Shown here in pieces: positions 1-5,886 of a DNA stretch of 7,726 nt (position 1 is its first letter; every line of letters starts with the position of its first letter). The stretch covers positions 1-7,726 of the forward strand of contig JAIEQT010000387.1 of assembly GCA_019747455.1 (NCBI GenBank). Reading direction: 5' to 3'. Under the pieces are notes generated by a model. That model did not search any database. It was not told the DNA's origin and saw nothing but the letters and a program-made list of their open reading frames with translations. The DNA is from Chitinophagaceae bacterium. Its GTDB lineage: Bacteria > Bacteroidota > Bacteroidia > Chitinophagales > Chitinophagaceae. The translations under genes and the position numbers were made by a program.

Positions 1-121
1 GTATGGCATTTTTTTCTTTTTTTAATTTTTCTATCTCTGCAAATAAATCTAATTGCGGATCGATATCCAAATCTAAAAAGCCTCTTTTCTTTATATCGGC
101 AGTTGCTATGTTAATATTCAC
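1..121 (-). CDS. nadA: Quinolinate synthase NadA, N-terminal 40 residues (cut by left edge)
   Basis: On the minus strand an open frame runs from a GTG at 121-119 off the left edge and reads VNINIATADIKKRGFLDLDI, then DPQLDLFAEIEKLKKEKNAI. The 'FAEIEKLKKEKNAI' stretch is the familiar NadA N-terminus, which in complete proteins continues into the LAHYYQ substrate-binding motif, here lost past the edge. NadA is a cytoplasmic [4Fe-4S] enzyme that condenses iminoaspartate with dihydroxyacetone phosphate to quinolinate in de novo NAD synthesis; the cluster cysteines lie outside the window. GTG is chosen because an in-frame TAA lies at 148-146 and no ATG occurs in between; ATT at 127-125 is a less likely start. 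It is transcribed divergently from the isomerase gene. The assignment rests on recalled family sequence over 40 residues, so it is good but not certain. Confidence 0.82.
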   Translation of the reverse strand, partial: MNINIATADIKKRGFLDLDIDPQLDLFAEIEKLKKEKNAI

Positions 122-209
122 GGTAATATTCTTTAATAATATATTTTATAAAATCACTTACTACTATTACGACTGTGTATTTCTGGAAAACTTTATTATT
201 CACAAAATG

Positions 210-217
210 CAAAGTTA
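210..217 (-). promoter_or_regulatory. Candidate -7 element for nadA
   Basis: Read on the minus strand this is TAACTTTG, an exact match to the Bacteroidota -7 consensus TAnnTTTG, about 89 nt upstream of the nadA GTG. No TTG or TTTG is found at the usual 17-23 nt further upstream (the nearest TTTG is about 30 nt away), so only half of the promoter is supported. Confidence 0.28.
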
Positions 218-357
218 ACTAACTGTCAGTTATTCCCCTTTTTCCACCAAATAGTTAACATTCATAAATAAGATAACGATTCAATTTTCTTTACTTCTTA
301 ACAGATGAGGATAATAGAATCCACAATAAACTTTACCAAGTAATAACATCATACACA

Positions 358-371
358 CTGTTAATTAACAG
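358..371. repeat. Perfect 14-bp palindrome, possible operator
   Basis: CTGTTAATTAACAG equals its own reverse complement over all 14 bases. It lies near the middle of the nadA/ppiD divergent region, 237 bp from the nadA start and 303 bp from the ppiD start. Perfect symmetry of this length suggests a dimeric regulator site, but AT-rich DNA yields chance palindromes and no regulator is encoded nearby. Confidence 0.35.
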
Positions 372-628
372 GGTTTAAAAAGCGAAAAAAAAGGCGAGAT
401 CTCAAAAATTATAAAAAAACCGACTTTTTATGCCTTTTCTACACACATAAAAGAATGACAAAACCCGATTTTCCCACACAAAAAGGTGGTTTCCCACAAC
501 AGATTGTAGATTTTATTTTTAGCAATACAACTATGTTATCTGGAGGAATTCTATCCTACTCTTTCAAAACCCTTGCCATTCCTATTAAAAGGATGGTTTT
601 CCACATCTTATTCTACCTGTTTTTCCCT

Positions 629-636
629 TATTTTTG
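629..636 (+). promoter_or_regulatory. Candidate -7 element for ppiD
   Basis: TATTTTTG matches TAnnTTTG exactly and would place transcription start near 643, giving a leader of about 30 nt before the ATG at 675. No TTG or TTTG lies at the expected -33 spacing, so support is partial. Confidence 0.3.
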
Positions 637-674
637 CCCCCCGTAACAAAACGGTTAAATCTAATTTTTGTACT

Positions 675-2765
675 ATGTCTGTTATTCAAAGTATTCGCGA
701 TCGAGGTGCCTGGATTATTTTTGGCATTATTGCCTTAGCGCTTATTGCCTTCATCTTACAGGATGGTTTAGGAAGAAAAGGCTCCAGAATGAGCAATAGT
801 TCTGTTATTACTAAAGTTGATGGAAAAGTGATTGAAAGAGGCGCTTTTGAAGAAAAGCTAAAAATGGCAGAAGCCATGTATGCACAACAAGGCGCTACCA
901 GAGATCAATTATTGGGTTCTGTATGGAATCAAGAGGTTGAATCGATCGTATTATCAAATGAATTTGAGAAATTAGGATTGGTTGTATCTACCAAGGAATT
1001 AAATGAAATTCTTTTCGGAGAGAACTCTCCTTTTCGTCAGGAATTCACCGATCCAAAAACAGGAGAGTTTAAGGTAGACGATGTAAAACGCATAGTTGCT
1101 CAAATTAAAAAAAGCAAAAATGCAGAACAAAATAAAATGATTATTGAAGGCTATATTAATCCAGCTGTTCAAAACGCTTTAAGAACCAAATACCAATCAA
1201 TCTTATTACAATCAGCTTATGTTCCTAAATGGCTGGCGGAAAAACAACAGGCAGATAATAATGCTATCGCAGCCATTTCCTATGTGTACTATCCATATCA
1301 AGCGATCGCTGATAGCACAGTAAAAGTAGCAGATAGCGAAATCGAATCTTATGTAAAAAAGCATGCTAAAGAATTCAAGAAAACAGAAGAAACAAGATCT
1401 ATTTCGTTCGTAACATTTAGTGCAGCCCCATCTGCTGCAGATTCCAGCGCTGTATTGAATCAATTACAAATACTTAAGAAAGATTTTCAGGAAGCTACCG
1501 ATCCTGCCGCCTTTATTGCTAAGGCAGGTTCTCAAATACCATATTATAATAGCTATTTCAGCAAAAATAAATTGCAAATGGCTTTAAAGGATTCTATTAC
1601 AAAACTACCTGTTGGAGGTATTTTCGGACCATACCTAGATGGAGGTAACTATGTTTATGCCAAAATGATAGGCATTAAACAATGGCCCGATAGTGCTAAA
1701 GTTCGCCATATTTTAGTAGCCACTTCAAACCCGCAAACAGGACAAGAATTAAAACCAGATTCAGTAGGTAAAAGACTAATTGATAGTATTGAAACAGCTG
1801 TTAAAACAGGAGCTGATTTTGCAACCTTAGCAGCTAAATATTCTGAAGATCCCGGAAGTAAAGATAAGGGTGGTATCATAGAGTTTTTTCCACAAGGACA
1901 AATGGTGGGAGCTTTTAACGATTATGCTTTCGATAAGCCCGTTGGAACTAAGGGCGTTGTAAAAACAGAATATGGTTACCATTATATAGAAGTACTCGGA
2001 CAAAAAAATATCAATCCTGCCTATAAAGTTGCGTACTTGGCAAAACAAATCGTAGCAAGTAATGAAACCGATAATGCAGCAAGTACTGCTGCAGCTAAGT
2101 TTGCCGCCGAAAGCAAGTCTGTAAAATCATTCAATGAAAATGCAGCTAAACTCAACAAACAAATACTAGTTTCCGGAGAGATTAAGGCGAACGATTTTAC
2201 GGTTGCCAGCCTAGGACAAAGCAGGTCGCTGGTTCGTTGGGTATTCGAAGGCAAAACAGGAGATGTTTCCGACCCCACTTCTATCAATGATATGTATGTA
2301 GTTGCTTTGATTACCGCGGTGAATAAAGCGGGATTAATGGGAGCTACTGAAGCCCGTCCATTTGTAGAGGGAATTATCCGCAATGAGAAAAAGGCAAAAC
2401 AAATTATTGATACAAAAATGAAAGGAGCTTCTTTAGAAGAAATTTCAAAAAATGCCGGTTCTCCTGTATTACGTGCAGATAGCTTGAGTTTTGGTGCCTC
2501 ATTTATCGCCGGAGTGGGTAGCGAGCCTAAAGTCGTAGGTTTGGCTTTCAACAAGGGTCAGTCGGCAAAAATGAGCGGTCCAATTGCCGGAAACAGCGGT
2601 GTGTTTGCATTAAAAACGGAAAGTGCGGGTGCTAAACCCGATATGGCAGGTGCCGATGCAGCAAAGCAGGGTTTATTACAAAGTCGTAAAATGGGTGTTT
2701 ACCGGAGTATAGAATCTCTGCGGAAAGCGGCAACTATAAAAGACTACAGAGCAGATTTCTATTAA
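675..2765 (+). CDS. ppiD: PpiD-like membrane-anchored peptidyl-prolyl cis-trans isomerase (SurA_N / parvulin)
   Basis: A 696-residue periplasmic folding chaperone and prolyl isomerase tethered to the inner membrane. Residues 1-11 are short and basic, 12-28 (AWIIFGIIALALIAFIL) form one uncleaved transmembrane helix, and the rest is predicted periplasmic. A SurA_N-like chaperone region follows the helix. The parvulin (PPIC) domain spans about 340-442: it opens with VRHILV (343-348), has KYSEDPGS and KGGIIEFF (about 398-405), and closes with YGYHYIEVLG (His 436). The C-terminal third has the sparse, alanine- and lysine-rich look of the PpiD tail. About 700 residues is usual for Bacteroidota members, which are longer than E. 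coli PpiD. The frame is open from an ATG at 573, but those 34 extra residues are unlike the family and would bury the anchor; the ATG at 675 puts 'MSVIQSIRDRGAWI' at the front, typical of these proteins. It appears monocistronic, ending at a strong terminator. Assignment is firm at family level; clients are unknown. Confidence 0.93.
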   Translation: MSVIQSIRDRGAWIIFGIIALALIAFILQDGLGRKGSRMSNSSVITKVDGKVIERGAFEEKLKMAEAMYAQQGATRDQLLGSVWNQEVESIVLSNEFEKLGLVVSTKELNEILFGENSPFRQEFTDPKTGEFKVDDVKRIVAQIKKSKNAEQNKMIIEGYINPAVQNALRTKYQSILLQSAYVPKWLAEKQQADNNAIAAISYVYYPYQAIADSTVKVADSEIESYVKKHAKEFKKTEETRSISFVTFSAAPSAADSSAVLNQLQILKKDFQEATDPAAFIAKAGSQIPYYNSYFSKNKLQMALKDSITKLPVGGIFGPYLDGGNYVYAKMIGIKQWPDSAKVRHILVATSNPQTGQELKPDSVGKRLIDSIETAVKTGADFATLAAKYSEDPGSKDKGGIIEFFPQGQMVGAFNDYAFDKPVGTKGVVKTEYGYHYIEVLGQKNINPAYKVAYLAKQIVASNETDNAASTAAAKFAAESKSVKSFNENAAKLNKQILVSGEIKANDFTVASLGQSRSLVRWVFEGKTGDVSDPTSINDMYVVALITAVNKAGLMGATEARPFVEGIIRNEKKAKQIIDTKMKGASLEEISKNAGSPVLRADSLSFGASFIAGVGSEPKVVGLAFNKGQSAKMSGPIAGNSGVFALKTESAGAKPDMAGADAAKQGLLQSRKMGVYRSIESLRKAATIKDYRADFY

Positions 2766-2788
2766 GGAAAAGTTATTTTCTATATAAT

Positions 2789-2823
2789 AAACCCCGGCAA
2801 CCACTGTCGGGGTTTTGTTTTTC
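2789..2823 (+). terminator. Intrinsic terminator after ppiD
   Basis: An 11-bp stem pairs 2789-2799 with 2805-2815 (AAACCCCGGCA with TGTCGGGGTTT, one G-U pair) around the 5-nt loop ACCAC, followed by TGTTTTT. The CCCCG/CGGGG core and T tract begin 23 bp after the stop codon, a textbook rho-independent terminator. It separates ppiD from the following gene. Confidence 0.88.
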
Positions 2824-2856
2824 GGGTATCGAAAGCCGGGAACAAGCGCATTGTTG

Positions 2857-2864
2857 TAATTTTG
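2857..2864 (+). promoter_or_regulatory. Candidate -7 element for the DUF2480 gene
   Basis: TAATTTTG matches TAnnTTTG and sits 13 nt before the ATG at 2878, so a transcript starting about 7 nt downstream would have a very short leader. A promoter is expected here because a strong terminator lies just upstream. No -33 TTTG at proper spacing is seen. Confidence 0.35.
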
Positions 2865-2877
2865 CAATTGTATATAT

Positions 2878-3381
2878 ATGGAAGCCATCATAAATAAAGT
2901 TGCTGAAAGCGGTATCATTTCGCTTGATTTGGAAAGCTATCTTCCGAAGGAATCGATTGCTGTCTTCGATTTGAAAGACTATTTATTCATGGGTTTGATT
3001 TTGAAGGAAAAAGATTTTAGAGCTTCATTACTAACAATTGACTGGAATCAATATACCCATAAACACGTTGCCATTACTTGCTCGGCCGATGCGGTGATAC
3101 CCATGTGGGCGAATATGTTGGTGGCATCTTACTTGCAACCGGTAGCAGAAAGTATTGGTTTTGGCACCGAACAGCAAATAAGAGAGCAGTTGTTGCTAGA
3201 ACGAGTAAAACAAATTAACACAGAAGAATACCTCGATAAACGTGTTGTGGTAAAAGGCTGCGGTGAAACCCCTATTCCCGAGGCAGCTTATGTTATGATT
3301 ACACATAAACTTAGGGCTGTAGCCAAAAGTATTATGTACGGTGAGCCATGTAGTACAGTGCCGATATATAAGAAAAAATAG
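2878..3381 (+). CDS. DUF2480 family protein
   Basis: A 167-residue protein with no signal peptide or membrane segment, so probably cytoplasmic. I recognise it as DUF2480, a Bacteroidota family of unknown function, from three blocks: ITCSADAVIPMWANMLVASY (66-85), VVVKGCGETPIPEAAYV (123-139) and SIMYGEPCSTVPIYKK (151-166). Each block carries one cysteine (Cys68, Cys128, Cys158), and these are its only cysteines, a pattern compatible with metal or Fe-S binding. From memory, family members often sit beside SUF iron-sulfur assembly genes; no SUF gene is present here, so that link is not supported by this window. It follows the ppiD terminator and precedes the secreted protein gene by 39 nt with no terminator between, so read-through into the envelope genes is possible. 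Length matches the family; the ATG overlaps a TATATATATG run with no Shine-Dalgarno sequence. Confidence 0.88.
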   Translation: MEAIINKVAESGIISLDLESYLPKESIAVFDLKDYLFMGLILKEKDFRASLLTIDWNQYTHKHVAITCSADAVIPMWANMLVASYLQPVAESIGFGTEQQIREQLLLERVKQINTEEYLDKRVVVKGCGETPIPEAAYVMITHKLRAVAKSIMYGEPCSTVPIYKKK

Positions 3382-3420
3382 TTTGGTATTGGTTTTGCTA
3401 TAATTTTAAAAAAGCCTGCT

Positions 3421-3843
3421 ATGATACGTCCGTTATTTATTATCGCCGCCCTCACTTTGGGCATTGGTAGTTTCGGTCAGTCCACATCTTCTCTTTTGCC
3501 CGACCAAAACCCCAACTATTTAGCAAGTCAAGAAAAATATACAAAGATTAAAGACTCTTTGTTGTTTTATTCGAACACTACGATTCAAGATACCTATAAA
3601 GCGTACGATTGGTATCAAGCGCGTATCGAAAGAAGAAACAATAGAAGAGTTGCACGTTGGGATAGAAATCGCTGGAATGATCCTTGGGCATATAACCGAC
3701 CCTTAAACTGGGGTTACTATAACAATGGATTTGGCATCAATAATGGTTGGAACAACTGGGGTTGGAATAATCCTTGGAATGGTGGCTGGGGTTTTCGTCC
3801 GACCATTGGCTTTAGAACCGGAAACTGGTTCTTCGGGTTTTAA
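3421..3843 (+). CDS. Secreted Trp/Asn/Gly-rich protein of unknown function
   Basis: A 140-residue hypothetical protein. Residues 1-20 (MIRPLFIIAALTLGIGSFGQ) form a signal peptide with cleavage expected near G-Q, common in Bacteroidota. The middle (about 30-78) is polar and probably helical, passing from QEKYTKIKDSLLFY to TYKAYDWYQARIERRNNRR. The C-terminal half is low complexity: 10 tryptophans between 80 and 140, within runs such as NNGWNNWGWNNPWNGGWG (107-124), then FRTGNWFFGF at the end. No lipobox cysteine, and no cysteine at all, is present, so the product should be a soluble periplasmic, surface or secreted protein. It lies 30 nt upstream of the LpoB-like gene on the same strand, suggesting co-transcription and a possible shared envelope role. 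The W/N/G-rich tail could bind glycan or adopt a stacked fold, but this is speculation; I do not recognise a named family. Confidence 0.78.
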   Translation: MIRPLFIIAALTLGIGSFGQSTSSLLPDQNPNYLASQEKYTKIKDSLLFYSNTTIQDTYKAYDWYQARIERRNNRRVARWDRNRWNDPWAYNRPLNWGYYNNGFGINNGWNNWGWNNPWNGGWGFRPTIGFRTGNWFFGF

Positions 3844-3873
3844 TACTACAAATAAACACTACAAAATATATAC

Positions 3874-4458
3874 ATGAAATCAATTCAACGTTTTACACTT
3901 ATTGCAGCAGTTATTTTTTTGGCATCTTGTGCCCAACGTCAGGTAACTCGTATCGATCCTTCGGAACAAATTGATATTAGCGGAAGCTGGAATGCCACCG
4001 ATAGTAGACTCACTGCGCAAGAAATGACTACTCAAATTTTAGGAGAGAAGTGGATGATGAATCATATTACTTCCAAAGCAAAGAAACCTGTTGTGATTGT
4101 TGGTTTGATCACAAATAAAAGTCATGAACATATTGAAGCAGAAACATTCATGAACGGTTTAGAACGTGCATTTATTCAAACCGATAAAGTTGGCTTGGTT
4201 CAAAGTGGTAAGAAGCGTGAAGAAATGCGTGCCGAAAAAGCCGATCAACAAAGCAATGCATCTCAAAGCACCATGAAAAAGTTTGGGCTGGAAAAGGGAG
4301 CCGATTATATTTTGCAAGGCTCCATTAATTCAATTGTTGATGCCTACAAGAAAAAGAAAACAGTTACTTATCAAGTGAATTTGGAGCTTACCAATATTGA
4401 AACCAACGAAGTTGTTTGGATTGGTGATAAGAAGATCGCCAAATATGTAAAGAACTAA
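3874..4458 (+). CDS. LpoB-like penicillin-binding-protein activator lipoprotein (COG3417)
   Basis: A 194-residue lipoprotein. The signal peptide ends in lipobox LASC, so Cys19 should be lipidated. The LpoB/COG3417 signature follows in order: DISGSWNATDSRL (34-46), PVVIVGLITNKSHEHIEAET (72-91), the stretch from FMNGLERAFIQTDKV to KREEMRAEKADQQ (92-126), KGADYILQGSINSIVD (141-156), and YQVNLELTNIETNEVVWIGD (166-185). In enterobacteria LpoB is an outer-membrane lipoprotein that reaches through the periplasm to activate the peptidoglycan synthase PBP1B through its UB2H domain. Whether the Bacteroidota protein contacts an equivalent synthase is not known from sequence, so I give no gene symbol. 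It begins 30 nt after the Trp-rich protein gene and ends 9 nt before the COG3014 gene, strong evidence for an operon. The ATG follows an A-rich leader without a Shine-Dalgarno sequence. Confidence 0.9.
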   Translation: MKSIQRFTLIAAVIFLASCAQRQVTRIDPSEQIDISGSWNATDSRLTAQEMTTQILGEKWMMNHITSKAKKPVVIVGLITNKSHEHIEAETFMNGLERAFIQTDKVGLVQSGKKREEMRAEKADQQSNASQSTMKKFGLEKGADYILQGSINSIVDAYKKKKTVTYQVNLELTNIETNEVVWIGDKKIAKYVKN

Positions 4459-4467
4459 GCCAACTAC

Positions 4468-5886
4468 ATGAGGGCTTTTTACATCATTTCTCTTTTTGTT
4501 TTTGCTTCCTGCGCCAGCTACAATAATAAATTGTCGGTTTACTATAACCATGTAGGTAGTGGAAACTACGCAAAAGCACAGTCTGATTTGTCAAGCAATT
4601 CATTTATAAATCAAGAGCGCAATAAGCTCTTGTTTTATTTTGAGCAAGGCAAGCTTTGTCATTTGCAAGGCTTATACGACAGCAGCAATAAGTTCTTCAA
4701 TTTAGCTGATGCTTTTTTAGAAGAGAAGAGAAAAAATGCCGGTGATGCAATAAAAGCCAACCTGCTCAACCCCATGACGCAAACATATTTGGGAGAAGAT
4801 TTTGAACGCTTTATGATTCACTATTATAAAGCGTTGAATTATTTGTATTTGAATGAGCCCGACGGCGCGCGTGTTGAAGCGCGCCGTATTACGCTGAGCA
4901 ATACGGCATTGGAAGATAAATTCAGACCTACTTCTAATCGGTATAAAGAAGATGCTTTTTCTCTAATTGTACAAGGTCTTGTATATGAGTTAAGCGGCGA
5001 AGCTAATAATGCTTTTATATCTTATAGGAATGCGGTGGATTTATTTTTGAAAGATCCGGGTCAAGTGTACTATGGTACAAAATTACCCAAGGAGTTGGTG
5101 CAAGATTTATATAAAACGGCAATGCAGGTTGGGTTTAATGACCAGGTACAGTTATATGAAAGAAAAACAGGGATAGAATATAAAAAAAGCGAAGCCGCCG
5201 AAGGCGGCGAGCTGGTACTCTTCATTGAGAAAGGAATGGCACCTGTGAAAATAGACCAACGACTTACTGCTACTAATAACGGATCGGGCGTGTTTTTCGT
5301 AAATGGACCTTACGGAGGAATTAGTTTTCCGATCGACAATGGGTATATTCCTCCCAATAAGCAAAATAGTATCAATGAATTTAGGGTTATAACTGTTTCG
5401 CTTCCGGTATATGCACCTCAAACGCTTCGATTTGAGCCAACGGTTATATCTATAAATCAAAAAAACTTTACAGCGGAACCCGTTCACTCAATAAACGATC
5501 TCGCCCCCGAAATACTGAAAGAGCGATTAGGAAAAGAAATTGCGGCCGCAGTGTTGCGCGCAATTATTAAAAGATCAACAGAAGCCGTTGCCGCAGAAGC
5601 CGCCAGAGCAGCTGCAAAAAGCAGTACAAAAGATGAAAAAAAGAAAGGCGTTAACGGTGAGGCAGCAGCACTTACTGCAGGGTTATTAATGAATGTTTTT
5701 AATACCGCAACAGAAAAAGCTGATACCAGAAATTGGCAATCACTTCCCGCCGCTATTCAATATGTGCGTATTCCCTTGCAAAAAGGAACAAATGAAATCA
5801 CGATCAACGCAATGGGGAAACAAAAGAAAATAACGATTAATGGACGAGGAGGATTGCAGTTATACAACTGGTGCCTCTTAAAATAA
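4468..5886 (+). CDS. COG3014-family lipoprotein with TPR-like N-terminal region
   Basis: A 472-residue lipoprotein: signal peptide with lipobox FASC, lipidated Cys15, followed by ASYNNKL as in other COG3014 members. Residues 25-195 look like helical TPR-type repeats, including LLFYFEQGKLCHLQGLYDSS (54-73), HYYKALNYLYLNEPDGARVE (118-137) and FSLIVQGLVYELSGEANNAF (164-183). The C-terminal half carries GELVLFIEKGMAPVKIDQRL (247-266), an alanine-rich helix (355-385), and the segment from TEKADTRNWQSLPAAI to YVRIPLQKGTNEI (415-444), which resembles the conserved COG3014 tail. Biochemical function is unknown. From memory the family often neighbours LpoB-like genes in Gram-negatives, and here the gap is only 9 nt, so a shared role at the outer membrane or peptidoglycan is reasonable inference. 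The coding sequence contains a terminator-like hairpin (4612-4641) and two GC-rich palindromes. Its TAA directly abuts the stop of the opposing gene. Confidence 0.87.
   Translation: MRAFYIISLFVFASCASYNNKLSVYYNHVGSGNYAKAQSDLSSNSFINQERNKLLFYFEQGKLCHLQGLYDSSNKFFNLADAFLEEKRKNAGDAIKANLLNPMTQTYLGEDFERFMIHYYKALNYLYLNEPDGARVEARRITLSNTALEDKFRPTSNRYKEDAFSLIVQGLVYELSGEANNAFISYRNAVDLFLKDPGQVYYGTKLPKELVQDLYKTAMQVGFNDQVQLYERKTGIEYKKSEAAEGGELVLFIEKGMAPVKIDQRLTATNNGSGVFFVNGPYGGISFPIDNGYIPPNKQNSINEFRVITVSLPVYAPQTLRFEPTVISINQKNFTAEPVHSINDLAPEILKERLGKEIAAAVLRAIIKRSTEAVAAEAARAAAKSSTKDEKKKGVNGEAAALTAGLLMNVFNTATEKADTRNWQSLPAAIQYVRIPLQKGTNEITINAMGKQKKITINGRGGLQLYNWCLLK
4612..4641 (+). repeat. Terminator-like hairpin inside the COG3014 gene
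   Basis: CAAGAGC (4612-4618) and GCTCTTG (4626-4632) form a perfect 7-bp stem with a 7-nt loop, followed at once by TTTTATTTT. The shape is that of an intrinsic terminator, about 145 nt into the coding frame (QERNKLLFYF). Translating ribosomes would normally hide it. It may be a chance product of codon use. Confidence 0.4.
4862..4887. repeat. GC-rich inverted repeat inside the COG3014 gene
   Basis: ACGGCGCGC (4862-4870) and GCGCGCCGT (4879-4887) form a perfect 9-bp stem with an 8-nt loop. It encodes the conserved DGARVEARRI segment, so protein constraint may explain it, but the codons are markedly GC-rich for this AT-rich window. Confidence 0.5.
5194..5208. repeat. Short GC-only palindrome inside the COG3014 gene
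   Basis: GCCGCC-GAA-GGCGGC is a 6-bp all-GC stem with a 3-nt loop, preceded by an A-rich stretch. It encodes the AAEGG part of SEAAEGGEL (241-249), a likely linker just before the conserved C-terminal block. Confidence 0.4.

Larger units (their letters stand above)
122..674. other. Gene-free divergent intergenic region between nadA and ppiD
   Basis: This 553-bp AT-rich stretch separates the divergent nadA and ppiD genes. I see no convincing gene: the short frames starting at 3 (71 codons) and 455 (63 codons) have low-complexity, phenylalanine-rich products without family features. It holds one candidate -7 element for each flanking gene, a perfect 14-bp palindrome at 358-371, two copies of AGTTAAC (213-219, 253-259), two direct repeats TTTCCCACA exactly 20 bp apart (470-478, 490-498), and several other DnaA-box-like 9-mers. 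A 7-bp A/T-only hairpin (411-417 with 425-431) is too weak to be called a terminator. It is much longer than the other gaps in the window (0-112 bp). Confidence 0.6.

Noticed and set aside
3..218. 71-codon plus-strand open frame at the left edge
   Set aside because: It is antisense to the nadA start and its promoter region, and its product is a low-complexity Phe/Ser/Asn-rich sequence with no family features.
396..403. GAGATCTC palindrome
   Set aside because: An 8-bp palindrome is common by chance and has no flanking symmetry.
411..431. ATAAAAA...TTTTTAT hairpin as a terminator
   Set aside because: The stem is A/T only, there is no GC core, and no gene ends just upstream on either strand.
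455..646. 63-codon plus-strand open frame upstream of ppiD
   Set aside because: It overlaps the likely ppiD promoter, has no recognisable domain, and lacks any start-region or neighbour support.
573..674. In-frame 34-residue N-terminal extension of ppiD
   Set aside because: The extension is unlike the family; the internal ATG at 675 gives the expected short basic stretch followed by the membrane anchor, and the candidate -7 element lies inside the extension.
1312..1319. GCGATCGC, the cyanobacterial HIP1 octamer
   Set aside because: A single copy inside a coding region of a non-cyanobacterial genome is expected by chance.
2021..2554. 177-codon minus-strand open frame inside ppiD
   Set aside because: It is fully antisense to a well-supported gene; its composition mirrors the Ala/Lys/Ser codons of ppiD and it matches no family.
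5152..5487. 111-codon minus-strand open frame inside the COG3014 gene
   Set aside because: It is antisense to conserved COG3014 sequence and its product looks random.
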